A DNA stretch of 64,000 nt from positions 21,665,295 to 21,729,294 of the forward strand of contig CP154956.1 in assembly GCA_039621445.1 (NCBI GenBank), read 5' to 3'. Source of the DNA: Euglena gracilis (lineage: Eukaryota; Euglenida; Euglenophyceae; Euglenales). Of the stretch, positions 1 through 14,869 are shown one piece after another. The position numbers and the translations under genes were made by a program. The notes under the pieces are model-generated. The model was not told the DNA's origin. It ran no database searches and worked only from the letters and a program-made list of their open reading frames with translations. Within the stretch, counting starts at the first letter, position 1. Every line of letters begins with the position of its first letter.

Positions 1-3000
1 TTTCTTGCAACCAACATTCCCGCTGCATGCTTTTCTTACAATTAAACCACGAAAATCATGAAACCAACGGGTCCCCTGACTTTGGAGGCCTCCTGGAACA
101 CCCATTCGGTAACTCGGAGTAAGGCCCAATTTGGTCCATTTTTACATGGTAACCTGGGCTGACCTGGTAAATGTCCCCCGGAATGGTCGAATGCACCCAT
201 CTAAATCTGCTCATTTCTTGCAACCAACCTTCCGGCTGCATGTTTTTCTTACCATTAAACCACGACAATCATGAAACCAACGGGTCCCCTGACTTTGGAG
301 GCCTCCTGGAACACCCATTCGGTTACTCGGAGTAAGGCCCAATTTGGTCCATTTTTACATGGTAACCTGGGCTGACCTGGTAAGTGTCCCCCGGAATGGT
401 CGAATGCACCCATCTAAATCTGCTCATTTCTTGCAACCAACCTTCCGGCTGCATGTTTTTCTTACCATTAAACCACGACAATCATGAAACCAACGGGTCC
501 CCTGACTTTGGACGCCTCCTGGAACACCCATTCGGTTACTCGGAGTAAGGCCCAATTTGTTCCATTTTTACATGGTAACCTGGGCTGACCTGGTAAGTGT
601 CCCCCGGAATGGTCGAATGCACCCATCTAAATCTGCTCATTTCTTGCAACCAACCTTCCGGTTGCATGTTTTTCTTACCATTAAACCACGACAATCATGA
701 AACCAACGGGTCCCCTGACTTTGGAGGCCTCCTGGAACACCCATTCGGTAACTCGGAGTAAGGCCCAATTTGGTCCATTTTTACATGGTAACCTGGGCTG
801 ACCTGGTAAATGTCCCCCGGAATTGTCGAATGCACCCATCTAAATCTGCTTATTTCTTGCAACCAACCTTCCGGCTGCATGTTTTTCTTACCATTAAACC
901 ACGACAATCATGAAACCAACGGGTCCCCTGACTTTGGAGGCCTCCTGGAACACCCATTCGGTAACTCGGAGTAAGGCCCAATTTGGTCCATTTTTACATG
1001 GTAACCTGGGCTGACCTGGTAAATGTCCCCCGGAATGGTCGAATGCACCCATCTAAATGTGCTCATTTCTTGCAACCAACATTCCCGCTGCACGTTTTTC
1101 CTACCATTAAACCACGACAATCATGAAACCAACGGGTCCCGTGACTTTGGAGGCCTCCTGGAACACCCATTCGGTAACTCGGAGTAAGGCCCAATTTGGT
1201 CCATTTTTACATGGTAACCTGGGCTGACCTGGTAAATGTCCCCCGGAATGGTCGAATGTCCCCATCTGAATCTGCTCATTTCTTGCAACCAACATTCCCG
1301 CTGCATGCTTTTCTTACAATTAAACCACGACAATCATGAAACCAACGGGTCCCCTGACTTTGGAGGCCTCCTGGAACACCCATTCGGTAACTCGGAGTAA
1401 GGCCCAATTTGGTCCATTTTTACATGGTAACCTGGGCTGACCTGGTAAATGTCCCCCGGAATGGTCGAATGCACCCATCTAAATCTGCTCATTTCTTGCA
1501 ACCAACCTTCCGGTTGCATGTTTTTCTTACCATTAAACCACGACAATCATGAAACCAACGGGTCCCCTGACTTTGGAGGCCTCCTGGAACACCCATTCGG
1601 TTACTCGGAGTAAGGCCCAATTTGGTCCATTTTTACATGGTAACCTGGGCTGACCTGGTAATGTCCCCCGGAATGGTCGAATGCACCCATCTAAATCTGC
1701 TCATTTCTTGCAACCAACCTTCCGGTTGCATGTTTTTCTTACCATTAAACCACGACAATCATGAAACCAACGGGTCCCCTGACTTTGGAGGCCTCCTGGA
1801 ACACCCATTCGGTAACTCGGAGTAAGGCCCAATTTGGTCCATTTTTACATGGTAACCTGGGGTGACCTGGTAAATGTCCCCCGGAATGGTCGAATGCACC
1901 CATCTAAATCTGCTCATTTCTTGCAACCAACATTCCCGCTGCATGTTTTTCTTACCATTAAACCACGACAATCATGAAACCAACGGGTCCCCTGACTTTG
2001 GAGGCCTCCTGGAACACCCATTCGGTAACTCGGAGTAAGGCCCAATTTGGTCCATTTTTACATGGTAACCTGGGCTGACCTGGTAAATGTCCCCCGGAAT
2101 GGTCGAATGCACCCATCTAAATCTGCTCATTTCTTGCAACCAACCTTCCGGCTGCATGTTTTTCTTACCATTAAACCACGACAATCATGAAACCAACGGG
2201 TCCCCTGACTTTGGAGGCCTCCTGGAACACCCATTCGGTAACTCGGAGTAAGGCCCAATTTGGTCCATTTTTACATGGTAACCTGGGCTGACCTGGTAAA
2301 TGTCCCCCGGAGTTGTCGAATGCACCCATCTAAATCTGCTCATTTCTTGCAACCAACCTTCCGGCTGCATGTTTTTCTTACCATTAAACCACGACAATCA
2401 TGAAACCAACGGGTCCCTGACTTTGGAGGCCTCCTGGAACACCCATTCGGTTACTCGGAGTAAGGCCCAATTTGGTCCATTTTTACATGGTAACCTGGGC
2501 TGACCTGGTAAATGTCCCCCGGAATGGTCGAATGCACCCATCTAAATGTGCTCATTTCTTGCAACCAACATTACCGCTGCATTTTTTCTTACCATTAAAC
2601 CACGACAATCATGAAACCAACGGGTCCCCTGACTTTGGAGGCCTCCTGGAACACCCATTCGGTTACTCGGAGTAAGGCCCAATTTGGTCCATTTTTACAT
2701 GGTAACCTGGGCTGACCTGGTAAATGTCCCCCGGAATGGTCGAATGCACCCATCTAAATGTGCTCATTTCTTGCAACCAACATTCCCGCTGCATGTTTTT
2801 TCTTACCATTAAACCACGACAATCATGAAACCAACGGGTCCCCTGACTTTGGAGGCCTCCTGGAACACCCATTCGGTTACTCGGAGTAAGGCCCAATTTG
2901 GTCCATTTTTGCATGGTAACCTGGGCTGACCTGGTAATGTCCCCCGGAATGGTCGAATGCACCCATCTAAATGTGCTCATTTCTTGCAACCAACATTCCC

Positions 3001-3459
3001 GCTGCATGTTTTTCTTACCATTAAACCACGACAATCATGAAACCAACGGGTCCCCTGACTTTGGAGGCCTCCTGGAACACCCATTCGGTTACTCGGAATA
3101 AGGCCCAATTTGGTCCATTTTTGCATGGTAACCTGGGCTGACCTGGTAAATGTCCCCCGGAATGGTCGAATGCACCCATCTAAATCTGCTCATTTCTTGT
3201 AACCAACATTCTCGCTGCATGTTTTTCTTACCATTAAACCACGACAATCATGAAACCAACGGGTCCCCTGACTTTGGAGGCCTCCTGGAACACCCATTCG
3301 GTTACTCGGAGTAAGGCCCAATTTGGTCCATTTTTACATGGTAACCTGGGCTGACCTGGTAATGTCCCCCGAAATGGTCGAATGCACCCATCTAAATGTG
3401 CTCATTTCTTGCAACCAACATTCCCGCTGCATGTTTTTCTTACCATTAAACCACGACAA

Positions 3460-6400
3460 TCATGAAACCAACGGGTCCCCTGACTTTGGAGGCCTCCTGG
3501 AACACCCATTCGGTAACTCGGAGTAAGGCCCAATTTGGTCCATTTTTACATGGTAACCTGGGCTGACCTGGTAAATGTTCCCCGTAATGGTCGAATGCAC
3601 CCATCTAAATCTGCTCATTTCTTGCACCCAAAATTCCCGCTGCATGTTTTTCTTACCATTAAACCACGACAATCATGAGACCAACGGGTCCCCTGACTTT
3701 GGAGGCGTCCTGGATCACCCATTCGGTTACTCGGAGTAAGGCCCAATTTGGTCCATTTTTACATGGTAACCTGGGCTGACCTGGTAAATGTCCCCCGGAA
3801 TGGTCGAATGCACCCATCTAAATGTGCTCATTTCTTGCAACCAACATTCCCGCTGCATGTTTTTCTTACCATTAAACCACGACAATCATGAAACCAACGG
3901 GTCCCCTGACTTTGGAGGCCTCCTGGAACACCCATTCGGTAACTCGGAGTAAGGCCCAATTTGGTCCATTTTTACATGGTAACCTGGGCTGACCTGGTAA
4001 ATGTTCCCCGGAATGGTCGAATGCACCCATCTAAATCTGCTCATTTCTTGCACCCAAAATTCCCGCTGCATGTTTTTCTTACCATTAAACCACGACAATC
4101 ATGAAACCAACGGGTCCCCTGACTTTGGAGGCCTCCTGGAACACCCATTCGGTTACTCGGAGTAAGGCCCAATTTGGTCCATTTTTACATGGTAACCTGG
4201 GCTGACCTGGTAAATGTCCCCCGGAATGGTCGAATGCACCCATCTAAATGTGCTCATTTCTTGCAAACCAACATTACCGCTGCATTTTTTCTTACCATTA
4301 AACCACGACAATCATGAAACCAACGGGTCCCCTGACTTTGGAGGCCTCCTGGAACACCCATTCGGTTACTCGGAGTAAGGCCCAATTTGGTCCATTTTTA
4401 CATGGTAACCTGGGCTGACCTGGTAAATGTCCCCCGGAATGGTCGAATGCACCCATCTAAATGTGCTCATTTCTTGCAACCAACATTCCCGCTGCATGTT
4501 TTTCTTACCATTAAACCACGACAATCATGAAACCAACGGGTCCCCTGACTTTGGAGGCCTCCTGGAACACCCATTCGGTTACTCGGAGTAAGGCCCAATT
4601 TGGTCCATTTTTGCATGGTAACCTGGGCTGACCTGGTAAATGTCCCCCGAAATGGTCGAATGCACCCATCTAAATGTGCTCATTTCTTGCAACCAACATT
4701 CCCGCTGCATGTTTTTCTTACCATTAAACCACGACAATCATGAAACCAACGGGTCCCCTGACTTTGGAGGCCTCCTGGAACACCCATTCGGTTACTCGGA
4801 GTAAGGCCCAATTTGGTCCATTTTTGCATGGTAACCTGGGCTGACCTGGTAAATGTCCCCCGGAATGGTCGAATGCACCCATCTAAATCTGCTCATTTCT
4901 TGCAACCAACATTCCCGCTGCATGTTTTTCTTACCATTAAACCACGACAATCATGAAACCAACGGGTCCCCTGACTTTGGAGGCGTCCTGGAACACCCAT
5001 CCGGTTACTCAGAGTAAGGCCCAATTTGGTCCATTTTTACATGGTAACCTGGGCTGACCTGGTAAGTGTCCCCCGAAATGGTCGAATGCACCATCTAAAT
5101 GTGCTCATTTCTTGCAACCAACATTCCCGCTGCATGTTTTTCTTACCATTAAACCACGACAATCATGAAACCAACGGGTCCCCTGACTTTGGAGGCCTCC
5201 TGGAACACCCATTCGGTAACTCGGAGTAAGGCCCAATTTGGTCCATTTTTACATGGTAACCTGGGCTGACCTGGTAAATGTTCCCCGTAATGGTCGAATG
5301 CACCCATCTAAATCTGCTCATTTCTTGCAACCAACATTCCCGCTGCATGTTTTTCTTACCATTAAACCACGACAATCATGAAACCAACGGGTCCCCTGAC
5401 TTTGGAGGCCACCTGGACACCCATTCGGTTACTCGGAGTAAGGCCCAATTTGGTCCATTTTTACATGGTAACCTGGGCTGACCTGGTAAGTGTCCCCCGG
5501 AATGGTCGAATGCACCCATCTAAATGTGCTCATTTCTTGCAACCAACATTCCCGCTGCATGTTTTTCTTACCATTAAACCACGACAATCATGAAACCAAC
5601 GGGTCCCCTGACTTTGGAGGCCTCCTGGAACACCCATTCGGTTACTCGGAGTAAGGCCCAATTTGGTCCATTTTTTGCATGGTAACCTGGGCTGACCTGG
5701 TAAGTGTCCCCCGAAATGGTCGAATGCACCCGTCTAAATGTGATCATTTCTTGCAACCAACGTTCCCGCTGCATGTATTTTTTACCATTAAACCACGACA
5801 ATCATGAAACCAACGGGTCCCCTGACTTTGGAGGCCTCCTGGAACACCCATTCGGTTACTCGGAGTAAGGCCCAATTTGGTCCATTTTTGCATGGTAACC
5901 TGGGCTGACCTGGTAAATGTCCCCCGAATAGTCAAACGCACCCATCTAAATGTGCTCATTTCTTGCAACCAACATTCCCGCTGCATGTTTTTCTTACCAT
6001 TAAACCACGACAATCATGAAACCAACGGGTCCCCTGACTTTGGAGGCCTCCTGGAACACCCATTCGGTTACTCGGAGTAAGGCCCAATTTGGTCCATTTT
6101 TGCATGGTAACCTGGGCTGACCTGGTAAATGTCCCCCGGAATGGTCGAATGCACCCATCTAAATGTGCTCATTTCTTGCAACCAACATTCCCGCTGCATG
6201 TTTTTCTTACCATTAAACCACGACAATCATGAAGCCGAACGGGTCCCCTGACTTTGGAGGCGTCCTGGAACACCCGTTCGGTTACTCGGAGTAAGGCCCA
6301 ATTTGGTCCATTTTTACATGGTAACCTGGGCTGACCTGGTAAATGTCCCCCGGAATGGTCGAATGCACCCATCTAAATCTGCTCATTTCTTGCAACCAAC

Positions 6401-7300
6401 ATTCCCGCTGCATGTTTTTCTTACCATTAAACCACGACAATCATGAAACCAACGGGTCCCCTGACTTTGGAGGCCTCCTGGAACACCCATTCGGTTACTC
6501 GGAGTAAGGCCCAATTTGGTCCATTTTTACATGGTAACCTGGGCTGACCTGGTAAATGTCCCCCGAAATGGTCGAATGCACCCATCTAAATGTGCTCATT
6601 TCTTGCAACCAACATTCCCGCTGCATGTTTTTTCTTACCATTAAACCACGACAATCATGAAACCAACGGGTCCCCTGACTTTGGAGGCCTCCTGGAACAC
6701 CCATTCGGTAACTCGGAGTAAGGCCCAATTTGGTCCATTTTTACATGGTAACCTGGGCTGACCTGGTAAATGTTCCCCGTAATGGTCGAATGCACCCATC
6801 TAAATCTGCTCATTTCTTGCAACCAACATTCCCGCTGCATGTTTTTCTTACCATTAAACCACGACAATCATGAGACCAACGGGTCCCCTGACTTTGGAGG
6901 CCTCCTGGATCACCCATTCGGTTACTCGGAGTAAGGCCCAATTTGGTCCATTTTTACATGGTAACCTGGGCTGACCTGGTAAATGTCCCCCGGAATGGTC
7001 GAATGCACCCATCTAAATGTGCTCATTTCTTGCAACCAACATTCCCGCTGCATGTTTTTCTTACCATTAAACCACGACAATCATGAAACCAACGGGTCCC
7101 CTGACTTTGGAGGCCTCCTGGAACACCCATTCGGTTACTCGGAGTAAGGCCCAATTTGGTCCATTTTTGCATGGTAACCTGGGCTGACCTGGTAAGTGTC
7201 CCCCGAAATGGTCGAATGCACCCGTCTAAATGTGATCATTTCTTGCAACCAACGTTCCCGCTGCATGTATTTTTTACCATTAAACCACGACAATCATGAA
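3460..7300 (+). repeat. 7- and 15-monomer spaced duplications in satellite
   Basis: A monomer with the variant atgagaccaacggg occurs at 3675 and again at 6870, 3195 bp apart (15 x 213). A second variant (cgtctaaatgtgatcatttc with a following gcatgtattttttacc) occurs at 5731 and 7223, 1492 bp apart (7 monomers plus one base). The matching order of flanking variants suggests segmental copying by unequal exchange. Confidence 0.65.
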
Positions 7301-8344
7301 ACCAACGGGTCCCCTGACTTTGGAGGCCTCCTGGAACACCCATTCGGTTACTCGGAGTAAGGCCCAATTTGGTCCATTTTTGCATGGTAACCTGGGCTGA
7401 CCTGGTAAATGTCCCCCGGAATGGTCGAATGCACCCATCTAAATGTGCTCATTTCTTGCAACCAACATTCCCGCTGCATGTTTTTCTTACCATTAAACCA
7501 CGACAATCATGAAACCAACGGTCCCCTGACTTTGGAGGCCTCCTGGAACACCCATTCGGTTACTCGGAGTAAGGCCCAATTTGGTCCATTTTTGCATGGT
7601 AACCTGGGCTGACCTGGTAAATGTCCCCCGGAATGGTCGAATGCACCCATCTAAATGTGCTCATTTCTTGCAACCAACATTCCCGCTGCATGTTTTTCTT
7701 ACCATTAAACCACGACAATCATGAAACCAACGGGTCCCCTGACTTTGGAGGCCTCCTGGAACACCCATTCGGTTACTCGGAGTAAGGCCCAATTTGGTCC
7801 ATTTTTACATGGTAACCTGGGCTGACCTGGTAAATGTCCCCCGGAATGGTCGAATGCACCCATCTAAATCTGCTCATTTCTTGCAACCAACATTCCCGCT
7901 GCATGTTTTTCTTACCATTAAACCACGACAACCTTGAAACCAACGGGTCCCCTGACTTTGGAGGCCTCCTGGAACACCCATTCGGTTACTCGGAGTAAGG
8001 CCCAATTTGGTCCATTTTTGCATGGTAACCTGGGCTGACCTGGTAAATGTCCCCCGGAATGGTCGAATGCACCCATCTAAATGTGCTCATTTCTTGCAAC
8101 CAAACATTCCCGCTGCATGTTTTTCTTACCATTAAACCACGACAATCATGAAACCAACGGGTCCCCTGACTTTGGAGGCCTCCTGGAACACCCATTCGGT
8201 TACTCGGAGTAAGGCCCAATTTGGTCCATTTTTACATGGTAACCTGGGCTGACCTGGTAAATGTCCCCCGGAATGGTCGAATGCACCCATCTAAATGTGC
8301 TCATTTCTTGCAACCAACATTCCCGCTGCATGTTTTTCTTACCA

Positions 8345-10182
8345 TTAAACCACGACAATCATGAAAGCAACGGGTCCCCTGACTTTGCACCCATTCGGTA
8401 ACTCGGAGTAAGGCCCAATTTGGTCCATTTTTACATGGTAACCTGGGCTGACCTGGTAAATGTCCCCCGGAATGGTCGAATGCACCCATCTAAATGTGCT
8501 CATTTCTTGCAACCAACCTTCCTGCTGCATGTTTTTCTTACCATTAAACCACGACAATCATGAAACCAACGGGTCCCCTGACTTTGGAGGCCTCCTGGAA
8601 CACCCATTCGGTTACTCGGAGTAAGGCCCAATTTGGTCCATTTTTGCATGGTAACCTGGGCTGACCTGGTAAGTGTCCCCCGGAATGGTCGAATGCACCC
8701 ATCTAAATCTGCTCATTTCTTGCAACCAACATTCCCGCTGCATGTTTTTCTTACCATTAAACCACGACAATCATGAAACCAACGGGTCCCCTGACTTTGG
8801 AGGCCTCCTGGAACACCCATTCGGTTACTCGGAGTAAGGCCCAATTTGGTCCATTTTTGCATGGTAACCTGGGCTGACCTGGTAAATGTCCCCCGGAATG
8901 GTCGAATGCACCCATCTAAATGTGCTCATTTCTTGCAACCAACATTCCCGCTGCATGTTTTTCTTACCATTAAACCACGACAATTATGAAACCAACGGGT
9001 CCCCTGACTTTGGAGGCCTCCTGGAACACCCATTCGGTTACTCGGAGGGCTGACCTGGTAAATGTCCCCCGGAATGGTCGAATGCACCCGTCTAAATGTG
9101 CTCATTTCTTGCAACCAACATTCCCGCTGCATGTTTTTCTTACCATTAAACCACGACAATCATGAAAGCAACGGGTCCCCTGACTTTGCACCCATTCGGT
9201 AACTCGGAGTAAGGCCCAATTTGGTCCATTTTTGCATGGTAACCTGGGCTGACCTGGTAAATGTCCCCCGGAATGGTCGAATGCACCCATCTAAATGTGC
9301 TCATTTCTTGCAACCAACATTCCCGCTGCATGTTTTTCTTACCATTAAACCACGACAATCATGAAACCAACGGGTCCCCTGACTTTGGAGGCCTCCTGGA
9401 ACACCCATTCGGTTACTCGGAGTAAGGCCCAATTTGGTCCATTTTTACATGGTAACCTGGGCTGACCTGGTAAATGTCCCCCGGAATGGTCGAATGCACC
9501 CATCTAAATGTGCTCATTTCTTGCAACCAACATTCCCGCTGCATGTTTTTCTTACCATTAAACCACGACAATCGTGAAAGCAACCGGTCCCCTGACTTTG
9601 CACCTATTCGGTAACTCGGAGTAAGGCCCAATTTGGTCCATTTTTACATGGTAACCTGGGCTGACCTGGTAAATGTCCCCCGGAATGGTCGAATGCACCC
9701 ATCTAAATCTGCTCATTTCTTGCAACCAACATTCCCGCTGCATGTTTTTCTTACCATTAAACCACGACAATCATGAAACCAACGGGTCCCCTGACTTTGG
9801 AGCCCTCCTGGAACACCCATTCGGTTACTCGGAGTAAGGCCCAATTTGGTCCATTTTTGCATGGTAACCTGGGCTGACCTGGTAAATGTCCCCCGGAATG
9901 GTCGAATGCACCCATCTAAATGTGCTCATTTCTTGCAACCAACATTCCCGCTGCATGTTTTTCTTACCATTAAACCACGACAATCATGAAAGCAACGGGT
10001 CCCCTGACTTTGCACCCATTCGGTAACTCGGAGTAAGGCCCAATTTGGTCCATTTTTACATGGTAACCTGGGCTGACCTGGTAAATGTCCCCCGGAATGG
10101 TCGAATGCACCCATCTAAATGTGCTCATTTCTTGCAACCAACATTCCCGCTGCATGTTTTTCTTACCATTAAACCACGACAA
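8345..10182 (+). repeat. Short higher-order repeat: 213 + 199 bp dimers
   Basis: Within the satellite, monomers that lack 14 bp (the stretch containing most of ggaggcctcc) recur near 8388, 9188, 9600 and 10012. The last three are spaced exactly 412 bp apart, so a 213-bp and a 199-bp monomer were amplified together as a dimer. The first interval is 801 bp, which equals four monomers minus the 14-bp deletion and a separate 37-bp deletion near 9048. This is a local amplification block inside the larger array. Confidence 0.85.
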
Positions 10183-12313
10183 TCATGAAACCAACGGGTC
10201 CCCTGACTTTGGAGGCCTCCTGGAACACCCATTCGGTTACTCGGAGTAAGGCCCAATTTGGTCCATTTTTACATGGTAACCTGGGCTGACCTGGTAAATG
10301 TCCCCCGGAATGGTCGAATGCACCCATCTAAATGTGCTCATTTCTTGCAACCAACATTCCCGCTGCATGTTTTTCTTACCATTAAACCACGACAATCATG
10401 AAACCAACGGGTCCCCTGACTTTGGAGGCCTCCTGGAACACCCATTCGGTAACTCGGAGTAAGGCCCAATTTGGTCCATTTTTACATGGTAACCTGGGCT
10501 GACCTGGTAAATGTCCCCCGGAATGGTCGAATGCACCCATCTAAATCTGCTCATTTCTTGCAACCAACATTCCCGCTGCATGTTTTTCTTACCATTAAAC
10601 CACGACAATCATGAAACCAACGGGTCCCCTGACTTTGGAGGCCTCCTGGAACACCCATTCGGTAACTCGGAGTAAGGCCCAATTTGGTCCATTTTTACAT
10701 GGTAACCTGGGCTGACCTGGTAAATGTCCCCCGGAATGGTCGAATGCACCCATCTAAATCTGCTCATTTCTTGCAACCAACCCTCCGGCTGCACGTTTTT
10801 ATTACCATTAAACCACGACAATCATGAAACCAACGGGTCCCCTGACTTTGGAGGCCTCCTGGAACACCCATTCGGTAACTCGGAGTAAGGCCCAATTTGG
10901 TCCATTTTTACATGGTAACCTGGGCTGACCTGGTAAATGTCCCCCGGAATGGTCGAATGCACCCATCTAAATCTGCTCATTTCTTGCAACCAACCTTTCG
11001 GCTGCATGTTTTTTCTTACCATTAAACCACGACAATCATGAAACCAACGGGTCCCCTGACTTTGGAGGCCTCCTGGAACACCCATTCGGTAACTCGGAGT
11101 AAGGCCCAATTTGGTCCATTTTTACATGGTAACCTGGGCTGACCTGGTAAATGTCCCCCGGAATGGTCGAATGCACCCATCTAAATCTGCTCATTTCTTG
11201 CAACCAACCTTCCGGCTGCATGTTTTTTCTTACCATTAAACCACGACAATCATGAAACCAACGGGTCCCCTGACTTTGGAGGCCTCCTGGAACACCCATT
11301 CGGTAACTCGGAGTAAGGCCCAATTTGGTCCATTTTTACATGGTAACCTGGGCTGACCTGGTAAATGTCCCCCGGAATGGTCGAATGCACCCATCTAAAT
11401 CTGCTCATTTCTTGCAACCAACATTCCCGCTGCATGTTTTTCTTACCATTAAACCACGACAATCATGAAACCAACGGGTCCCCTGACTTTGGAGGCCTCC
11501 TGGAACACCCATTCGGTAACTCGGAGTAAGGCCCAATTTGGTCCATTTTTACATGGTAACCTGGGCTGACCTGGTAAATGTCCCCCGGAATGGTCGAATG
11601 CACCCATCTAAATCTGCTCATTTCTTGCAACCAACCTTCCGGCTGCATGTTTTTCTTACCATTAAACCACGACAATCATGAAACCAACGGGTCCCCTGAC
11701 TTTGGAGGCCTCCTGGAACACCCATTCGGTAACTCGGAGTAAGGCCCAATTTGGTCCATTTTTACATGGTAACCTGGGCTGACCTGGTAAATGTCCCCCG
11801 GAATGGTCGAATGCACCCATCTAAATGTGCTCATTTCTTGCAACCAACATTCCCGCTGCATGTTTTTCTTACCATTAAACCACGACAATCATGAAACCAA
11901 CGGGTCCCCTGACTTTGGAGGCCTCCTGGAACACCCATTCGGTAACTCGGAGTAAGGCCCAATTTGGTCCATTTTTACATGGTAACCTGGGCTGACCTGG
12001 TAAATGTCCCCCGGAATGGTCGAATGCACCCATCTAAATCTGCTCATTTCTTGCAACCAACATTCCCGCTGCATGTTTTTCTTACCATTAAACCACGACA
12101 ATCATGAAACCAACGGGTCCCCTGACTTTGGAGGCCTCCTGGAACACCCATTCGGTAACTCGGAGTAGGGCCCAATTTGGTCAATTTATACATGGTAACC
12201 TGGGCTGACCTGGTAAATGTCCCCCGGAATGGTCGAATGCACCCATCTAAATCTGCTCATTTCTTGCAACCAACCCTCCGGCTGCATGTTTTCTTACCAT
12301 TAAACCACGACAA

Positions 12314-14869
12314 TCATGAAACCAACGGGTCCCCTGACTTTGGAGGCCTCCTGGAACACCCATTCGGTAACTCGGAGTAAGGCCCAATTTGGTCCATTTT
12401 TACATGGTAACCTGGGCTGACGTGGTAAATGTCCCCCGGAATGGTCGAATGCACCCATCTAAATGTGATCATTTCTTGCAAACAACATTCCCACTGCATG
12501 ATTTTCTTACCATTAAACCACGGCAATCATGAAACCAACCGGTCCCCTGACTTTGGAGGCCTCCTGGAACACCCATTCGGTAACTCGGAGTAAGGCCCAA
12601 TTTGGTCCATTTTTACATGGTAACCTGGGCTGACCTGGTAAATGTCCCCCGGAATGGTCGAATGCACCCATCTAAATCTGCTCATTTCTTGCAACCAACA
12701 TTCCCGCTGCATGTTTTTCTTACCATTAAACCACGACAATCATGAAACCAACGGGTCCCCTGACTTTGGAGGCCTCCTGGAACACCCATTCGGTAACTCG
12801 GAGTAAGGCCCAATTTGGTCCATTTTTACATGGTAACCTGGGCTGACCTGGTAAATGTCCCCCGGAATGGTCGAATGCACCCATCTAAATCTGCTCATTT
12901 CTTGCAACCAACCCTCCGGCTGCACGTTTTTAATACCATTAAACCACGACAATCATGAATCCAACGGGTCCCCTGACTTTGGAGGCCTCCTGGAACACCC
13001 ATTCGGTAACTCGGAGTAAGGCCCAATTTGGTCCATTTTTACATGGTAACCTGGGCTGACCTGGTAAATGTCCCCCGGAATGGTCGAATGCACCCATCTA
13101 AATGTGCTCATTTCTTGCAACCAACATTCCCACTGCATGTTTTCTTACCATTAAACCACGACAATCATGAAACCAACGGGTCCCCTGACTTTGGAGGCCT
13201 CCTGGAACACCCATTCGGTAACTCGGAGTAAGGCCCAATTTGGTCCATTTTTACATGGTAACCTGGGCTGACCTGGTAAATGTCCCCCGGAATGGTCGAA
13301 TGCACCCATCTAAATCTGCTCATTTCTTGCAACCAACCTTCCGGCTGCATGTTTTTCTTACCATTAAACCACGACAATCATGAAACCAACGGGTCCCCTG
13401 ACTTTGGAGGCCTCCTGGAACACCCATTCGGTAACTCGATGAAAGGCCCAATTTGGTCCATTTTTACATGGTAACCTGGGCTGACCTGGTAAATGTCCCA
13501 AGGAATGGTCGAATGCACCCATCTAAAACTGCTCATTTCTTGCAACCAACCTTTCGGCTGCATGTTTTTTCTTACCATTAAACCACGACAATCATGAAAC
13601 CAACGGGTCCCCTGACTTTGGAGGCCTCCTGGAACACCCATTCGGTTACTCGGAGTAAGGCCCAATTTGGTCCATTTTTGCATGGTAACCTGGGCTGACC
13701 TGGTAAATGTCCCCCGGAATGGTCGAATGCACCCATCTAAATGTGCTCATTTCTTGCAACCAACATTCCCGCTGCATGTTTTTCTTACCATTAAACCACG
13801 ACAATCATGAAACCAACGGGTCCCCTGACTTTGGAGGCCTCCTGGAACACCCATTCGGTAACTCGGAGTAAGGCCCAATTTGGTCCATTTTTACATGGTA
13901 ACCTGGGCTGACCTGGTAAATGTCCCCCGGAATGGTCGAATGCACCCATCTAAATCTGCTCATTTCTTGCAACCAACATTCCCGCTGCATGTTTTTCTTA
14001 CCATTAAACCACGACAATCATGAAACCAACGGGTCCCCTGACTTTGGAGGCCTCCTGGAACACCCATTCGGTTACTCGGAGTAAGGCCCAATTTGGTCCA
14101 TTTTTGCATGGTAACCTGGGCTGACCTGGTAAATGTCCCCCGGAATGGATTAATGCACCCATCTAAATGTGCTCATTTCTTGCAAACAACATTCCCACTG
14201 CATGATTTTCTTACCATTAAACCACGACAATCATGAAACCAACGGGTCCCCTGACTTTGGAGGCCTCCTGGAACACCCATTCGGTAACTCGGAGTAAGGC
14301 CCAATTTGGTCCATTTTTACATGGTAACCTGGGCTGACCTGGTAAATGTCCCCCGGAATGGTCGAATGCACCCATCTAAATCTGCTCATTTCTTGCAACC
14401 AACATTCCCGCTGCATGTTTTTCTTACCATTAAACCACGACAATCATGAAACCAACGGGTCCCCTGACTTTGGAGGCCTCCTGGAACACCCATTCGGTAA
14501 CTCGGAGTAAGGCCCAATTTGGTCCATTTTTACATGGTAACCTGGGCTGACCTGGTAAATGTCCCCCGGAATGGTCGAATGCACCCATCTAAATCTGCTC
14601 ATTTCTTGCAACCAACCCTCCGGCTGCACGTTTTTAATACCATTAAACCACGACAATCATGAAACCAACGGGTCCCCTGACTTTGGAGGCCTCCTGGAAC
14701 ACCCATTCGGTAACTCGGAGTAAGGCCCAATTTGGTCCATTTTTACATGGTAACCTGGGCTGACCTGGTAAATGTCCCCCGGAATGGTCGAATGCACCCA
14801 TCTAAATGTGCTCATTTCTTGCAACCAACATTCCCACTGCATGTTTTTCTTACCATTAAACCACGACAA
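12314..14869 (+). repeat. 8-monomer higher-order duplication in satellite
   Basis: Diagnostic variants recur 1704 bp apart, which is exactly 8 x 213. One is the monomer carrying tgcacgtttttaatacc (near 12931 and 14635). The monomers preceding it also match, with the variant cccactgcatgattttc near 12490 and 14192. The block was therefore copied as a unit of eight monomers rather than one at a time. Confidence 0.75.
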
